64,000 nt of DNA from Punica granatum (taxonomy: Eukaryota; Streptophyta; Magnoliopsida; Myrtales; Lythraceae): contig NC_045131.1 in assembly GCF_007655135.1 (NCBI RefSeq), positions 3,348,001-3,412,000 of the forward strand, in the 5' to 3' direction. Positions within the stretch are counted from its first letter, which is position 1. Each line of letters begins with the position of its first letter. The notes beneath the pieces were generated by a model. That model had not been told where the DNA came from. It did no database searches and worked only from the letters and a program-made list of their open reading frames with translations. Positions 59,329 through 64,000 of the stretch are shown here, in pieces. A program made the position numbers and the translations under genes.

Positions 59329-60328
59329 ATGTTTGCTAAATTGTGGTTCGTTCCATAACAAGTCGTTATGGTGCTTCTAATTTGCATTTGACTTTGTGAA
59401 ATATATCCCAACTACAGTTTTTTCTGTATGCATGTCAATCTATCAAATACACACACAGAAAAAAAATCCAAAACTTATCCCCTTAACTTTGTTTTTTTTT
59501 TCATTTTTAATAACATGTAACATAGGCCAAAAAGGCCAGCTAGAATATTCACTGCATCAAGTTCAAATTAATCTCGTTATAGCGACTGGTTATGAAATGA
59601 ACCAAAATTAATATCTCATTTAAACAAATATTTATAAAATTTTTAAGATTCACATTAAAAACAGAAATTTTTAGAACATTGCTCTAACTTTCCCTAGTAT
59701 CAAGAAAAGATAAAGATAAATAATTTTGTGTAGCAAAGAGAATAATCTTTCAAAATTTTATTTTATTTTTTCATAGAATACTTTATTTACTCTAAAAGTG
59801 GCTATGATTCTTTTATATAAGTGAACGATTTTGTCTTTGCATATATTTTTTAATGAGATCATGTTTATTCTCAGGTGAAACTCATTTAAGCGTGACTTGA
59901 ACTTATTATGAGATATTTTCATTAAATTTCAAACCATTTCACTGCAAATAAAATCCGATCATTATACATTTAATTCGCCGTTGACCATATCCTCGTGATA
60001 TGTCTCGATATAGGCGACGACAATGATGAAATCGTGTTTTAAATGCATTTATGTGGGTTCTATTGATGATTTGCGGTAGGAATTTTTTTTAAAAATTTTC
60101 GGTGGATAAACGGGTTGAAGGCAAAAGGAAATAAAAAATAAAATAAAAAACTAAAGACCCCTCTAGTATGACTCCGTGTCATGCTAACACGATTTTCTTG
60201 CGTTGGATGTGGGTGGGTCCCACAATCCACTACAAATTCAACAGTAAAGAGACTCCGTATCACGGTGATACAAAGTCATAATTTCCTTAAACTAAACAGA
60301 GTCGATTAGAGCAGGGTGATCCATAAGA

Positions 60329-60632
60329 GTGCGTTTGGATTTAGAGTTGAGTTTTGATTTTAATTGGTTTGTAATGATTATATTATAGAATTATGAGAAA
60401 AAGTGTGAAAAATAATAAATAGTTAAGAGAAAGTAATGATTAAGTAATGATTGTATTATTGAATTGTGAAAAAAGTAATGAATAGTCGAGAGAATTTAAT
60501 ATTAAAAATTGAATTTAATGATTAAAAAAATATAAAAATATAAAAAATAAAAAAGTAATGATTGTATTGTTGAATTGAAAATAAGTAGAGTTGAGTTGAG
60601 TTGAAAATTTTTTAAAAAATAAATACACCCAA
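60329..60632. mobile_element. MITE-like element, family C, third copy
   Basis: Starts GTGCGTTTGGATTTAGAGTT and contains AATGATTGTATTATTGAATTG twice. The interior is shared with 42397-42672 (inverse). The right terminus is worn. Confidence 0.5.
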
Positions 60633-61282
60633 TATCTCCATAAGCAGAGGTCTTACTTCGTCCCGAGGGGAACGACAAATATGCAACCCCAAAGATAATC
60701 TCAACCATCTCATCAGCCCGCCAACCGTGTTCAACATTATCCACCTGTGGACGGTCGAGTCCACCAAATGAGTCGCCATTCTCTTGCTGGTCTACTCACG
60801 GAAGAAGCCACACCGTAAAACAGTCAAATTCAGACAAATCTACAACATTTAGTTCCATTTTTGCCTTGACCGGGAAAAGGAAACATATATATTATATCAT
60901 GTGGCAGTAGATTCCAACTTTGATGATATGTGAAGGTATTTAATTAAGAAAAATATTATAATTATAATTTATAATCTCAACAATATTAAATAATGATTGA
61001 GTGATAAATAATTTGAACATTCCTAAAAAGAAGAATACAAATTTATATTTCAAAACGTACTTGGTGGGAGGGAAGTATTTTTTAATACTCAATTTCCGGA
61101 ATTATAAAAAAATATTTTCATGAATTTTTTTAGTACCAAAAAAATATTATAAGTCGTTAAGTCGACATAAATACGCATGCCGTTACGTCATTCAACACAA
61201 CAAGATAGTCCAAAATTACAAATAAAGGCTGTCGGAACAGTGTCTGATGGAGAAGTAGCGAGAAGCAAATTTCTTGTATACG

Positions 61283-61291
61283 TGTATAAAA
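61283..61291 (+). promoter_or_regulatory. TATA box of the UGT pseudogene
   Basis: GTATAAAAC lies about 60 bp upstream of the former ATG at 61347. The core promoter seems still present, so the dead gene may be transcribed. Confidence 0.4.
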
Positions 61292-61346
61292 CATATTCAA
61301 GCCAAACAAATTCAGGAGGTGTTTCTATAGGAAGCACCCCGAATTA

Positions 61347-62824
61347 ATGGCTTCTTCTAGTTCTTCACAATGGGAAGATCTACACTTTGTGCTAATACCC
61401 CTCATGTGTCCCGGTCACCTCATCCCGATGGTGGAAATTGCCCGGCTTATCGTGCAACACCGCGTCAATGTCACCATAGTCACCACCCCTGTGAATGCGG
61501 CCTGAGTTGAGGTGACAGTCGGTCGTGCTTCTGCCCTTGGCTTGCCTATCCGTCTTCTCAAGGTTAAGTTTCCGGCTGCTGAGACCGGCCTACTGGAGGG
61601 ATGCGATAATATGGATGCCCTCCCCGAATTGATTTGAGCAGGAACTTCATGGTGGCCACTGAGATGTTGCGAACCCCGGTCGAGCGCCTTCTGAGAGAGG
61701 TCAGGCCAGCTCCGAGCCTCATCATATCGGACAGACACCTAGCATGGACGGCCGACCTCGCTCAGGACCTGGGGATTCCGAGGATCCTGTTTGATGGCAT
61801 GAGCTGCTTCGCTCACCTATGCACGCACAACCTTCATCTATACAAGCCCCACGAGAAGGTTGCCGATCGGTCGGAGCCATTTGCAGTGCCTGGGATGCCT
61901 GGTAGGATAGTGTTCACTGGGGCACAGCTCCCCGGAGCTTTCAATCCCCCTCGGATACTGATATGCTTCAGGATGTTAGGAAGCGGATAAGGGAGTCTGC
62001 AGAAACAGCGCATGCTGTCATCATTAACAGTTTTGAGGAGCTCGAACCGGAGAACATCGAAACTTATAGGAAGACCAGCGAGGGTGCTCGAGCATGGTGC
62101 ATCGGTCCAGTGTCACTTTGCAACAAGAACATGCTCGACGTGAGCCAACGAGGCAATCGTTCTTCTGAAGACGAGTCACATTTGTTAGATTGGCTAAATT
62201 GTCTTCCACCTGGGTCCGTGATCTATGCTTGTCTAGGAAGTCTGAACCGGGTCAATCCGGCGCAGAAGAAAGAAATGGGGCGGGGCCTGGAATCATCGAA
62301 AAAGCCCGTTCATTTGGGTCATCCGGAGAGTGAACCAGGGTGAGGAGCTCGAACAGTGGCTCTCAGAGGACGGGTTCGAAGAGAGGGTCAAGGGACGCTG
62401 CTTGCTCATCCGAGGGTGGGCCCCTCAGGTGCTCATACTCTCACACCCATTGGTCGGAGGGTTTCTGACACACTGCGGGTGGAACTCCAAGCTAGAAGGG
62501 ATAAGCGCGGGCGTGCCGATGGTGACGTGGCCGCTCTTCGCAGAGCAGTTCTACAACGAGGAGATGATCATGGAGGTCCTGAGGTTCGGGGTCGGGGCCA
62601 AAGAGGTGGTGCACTTGGGGAATGAAGACGAGCATGGAGTGATGGTGAAGGGAAAGGATATTAAGGTTGCTGTAGATAACGTGATGAGTGAGGATGAAAA
62701 GGGGGAGGAGAGGAGGAAGCGAGCTAAGAAGCTTGCAAAGAAGGCAAGTAAAGCAGTAGAACAAGCTGGATCCTCTTACCTTAATATTAAGAAATTAATT
62801 GAGAAAGTCTTTATCCTTTGGTAA
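61347..62824 (+). pseudogene. UGT73-like glycosyltransferase pseudogene (array member 2)
   Basis: The segment aligns end to end with the intact copy at 56860 and is clearly a UGT73-type gene, but it is broken at four places. A CGA-to-TGA change makes a stop at 61503-61505. A 1-bp loss lies near 61620-61635. Another 1-bp loss lies near 61950, just after the Phe-Asn-Pro-Pro segment. A 1-bp gain lies near 62300, ahead of the HLGHPE region. Between the breaks the protein remains well conserved: [32 protein letters not shown], a full PSPG box ([20 protein letters not shown]) and a C-terminus [14 protein letters not shown]. The longest remaining frame is 62330-62824. The high remaining similarity suggests recent inactivation. 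Sequencing error at some indels cannot be excluded, but four would be unusual. Confidence 0.9.
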
Positions 62825-62829
62825 ATCGA

Positions 62830-63475
62830 CTCGATTAAAATTGAATAAGTTGAGACCCGCTAGACTTTCGAATATTAAGCCATGATTTGTATCTCGTGTG
62901 TGTATATACATATGTGTGTGTGTGTTACAAGTCCATCATCTTACTTTCTACGCGTGTCATTGACCACGATCAACTGACAGATCTAAAGAAAATACAAGGA
63001 AAATGAAATATCTTTCTCAATAATGACTATTTCTGGGACAAATTGTACGTAATAAATGGAACTTACGATTTGTAGATCTTTTGTCTTTAATATATGCATG
63101 TGATGATACAAGTTCATCATCTAACTACAATGTACGTCACTGAACACGGTGCCAGTTCAAAAACAAAATGCGATGAAAATGAAATAATCACAGGGTTATT
63201 GTATCATGATGAAAATTTAATAATGATTTTCCAGGAGTTGAGAGAATTCCATATGTTAGCCTTGGATGGGGAGAGTTTCCGATGACGAACATTCAGTTTG
63301 GTAATTTTTAAAGAGAATAATAATTCTTTTCGATGAGATTACGAGCCTATCGATTCAAAAGTAATCCCGTTTGGAGTCAATTTTGCATTGACCACGAGAT
63401 AATTCTGGTGAGATGTAAAATATGATAAACTGACGGATACAAGACGAAATTCTTCATTCACGTGTTTGACTATTC
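62830..63475. other. Spacer between UGT copies 2 and 3
   Basis: AT-rich, with no gene recognised. CAAGTTCATCATCTAACTAC (about 63109) echoes CAAGTCCATCATCTTACTTT (about 62930), and ATGAAAATGAAATA-type text follows both, so a short imperfect repeat is present. Confidence 0.45.
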
Positions 63476-63477
63476 TG

Positions 63478-63531
63478 GTGGGCTTTTGTTGGGCCTAGAA
63501 TCTTCACCAATGTGTGTGGGCCAAAGCCCAA
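63478..63531 (+). promoter_or_regulatory. GGGCC motif cluster upstream of the third UGT
   Basis: TGGGCTT, TTGGGCCTA, TGGGCCAAA and AGCCCAAG occur within 54 bp, about 135-190 bp upstream of the ATG at 63665. These are site-II-like elements; function is inferred. Confidence 0.4.
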
Positions 63532-63664
63532 GTCTCTTCTTTCCTACGAGGGGAAGGTAGATGACATTCTATCACTTGGCTTCTTCCACATCGTCAGTCA
63601 ATTGGGATCGGAAGTTCCAGAGCTTGGGTAATTTCTTCCACCGTAGCCACGCTACTTCATGAAA

Positions 63665-64000
63665 ATGGCTTCGTCGAGTTCTGGATATGAATCACTTCAC
63701 TTTGTTCTGCTGCCTCATTTGGCCCATGGCCACTCGATCCCAATGATGGACATGGCCCGACTATTAGCCCGCCGCGGCCCCACCGTTACCGTGATCACAA
63801 CCCATCTCAACGCCGTCCGGTCCCAATCGACGATTGATCGGGCCGCCACATCGGGCCTCAAAGTCCGCCTCCTCGAGGTCCCGTTCCCGTCCTCGGAGGC
63901 GGGCCTGCCGGAAGGCTGCGAGAGCATGGACTCCCTCCCGAACCGGGACTTGTTAAAGAACCTCCTCCTCGGCATCAGGATGTTGCGAGAGCCCGTTGAG
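63665..64000 (+). CDS. UDP-glycosyltransferase, UGT73-like, N-terminal part (array member 3)
   Basis: The gene is cut by the right edge of the window; 112 codons are visible and the frame is open to the last base. The N-terminus LHFVLLPHLAHGHSIPMMDM has the catalytic His in the expected place, followed by ARLLARRGPTVTVITTHLNA. VRLLEVPFPSSEAGLPEGCE is shared with member 1 (VRLLEVNFPAGEAGVPEGCE). Compared with members 1 and 2 it is more GC-rich at third positions and more divergent, so it belongs to an older split. The PSPG box lies outside the window, so intactness is unknown. Confidence 0.85.
   Translation, partial: MASSSSGYESLHFVLLPHLAHGHSIPMMDMARLLARRGPTVTVITTHLNAVRSQSTIDRAATSGLKVRLLEVPFPSSEAGLPEGCESMDSLPNRDLLKNLLLGIRMLREPVE

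Larger units (their letters stand above)
58360..61270. other. Spacer between UGT copies, rich in MITE remnants
   Basis: AT-rich and without a gene. It holds MITE-like remnants at about 58550-58850, 59140-59328 and 60329-60632. Confidence 0.5.

Noticed and set aside
61634..62824. Separate short UGT genes at 61634, 61963 and 62330
   Set aside because: They are successive frames of one gene broken by indels; each lacks the parts the others hold.
1..64000. CRISPR arrays, rRNA genes, tRNA genes and known microRNA precursors
   Set aside because: I looked for regularly spaced repeats, rRNA-like conserved text, clear A/B-box cloverleaf units and familiar mature miRNA sequences on both strands and saw none I could support.

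Overview
This is a nuclear genomic window from a flowering plant, most likely a eudicot. The genes have many short introns with GT..AG borders. The families are plant-specific: alpha carbonic anhydrase, TIP aquaporin, C1-2i zinc finger, RABC GTPase, MORN-PIP5K, amidohydrolase-glutamine synthetase fusion and UGT73-like glucosyltransferases. Intergenic DNA is AT-rich and littered with small transposon remnants and microsatellites. I could not place the species. There is no sign of organellar, bacterial or integrated viral genes.

Layout. 1-6.4 kb: gene-poor, with a miniature LTR (TRIM-like) element, one candidate secreted peptide ORF and two MITE-like repeats. 6.5-10.8 kb: a convergent pair, an alpha carbonic anhydrase (+, 7 exons) and a CHY/CTCHY/RING E3 ligase (-, 11 exons). 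11.7-12.85 kb: a decayed partial copy of the junction between those two genes, flanked by diverged direct repeats. 13.5-17.7 kb: a Harbinger-like non-autonomous element carrying a GC-rich exon-like insert, then an AT-rich tandem duplication whose second unit holds a Mutator-like foldback element with a 9-bp target duplication. 18.0-18.9 kb: a TIP1 aquaporin (-, 2 exons). 19-25.6 kb: no supported gene. 25.8-26.7 kb: a single-exon ZAT5-like zinc-finger repressor (+). 28.1-29.6 kb: a small ankyrin protein (+, 6 exons), convergent with a RABC2a-like GTPase (-, 6 exons; 30.3-32.1 kb). 35.1-40.4 kb: a MORN-repeat PIP5K9-like kinase (-, 8 coding exons). 41.3-46.7 kb: intergenic DNA with a 5'-truncated LINE fossil and an inverted-repeat element. 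46.7-53.8 kb: a NodGS-type fusion gene (-, 18 exons). 56.9-64 kb: an array of three tandem UGT73-like genes, the first intact, the second a pseudogene, the third running off the right edge.

All multi-exon models were assembled by hand from splice signals. In each the exon phases close exactly on a family-typical length: CA 280 aa, RING 279 aa, TIP 251 aa, ankyrin 206 aa, RAB 211 aa, PIP5K 837 aa, NodGS 845 aa. Apart from the UGT array there is no sign of functional clustering. The most informative structures are the UGT array with a recently killed member, the duplicated gene-pair junction, the foldback element with its empty-site paralogue, the gene-fragment-like cargo in the Harbinger-like element, and the TRIM with an initiator-tRNA primer site.
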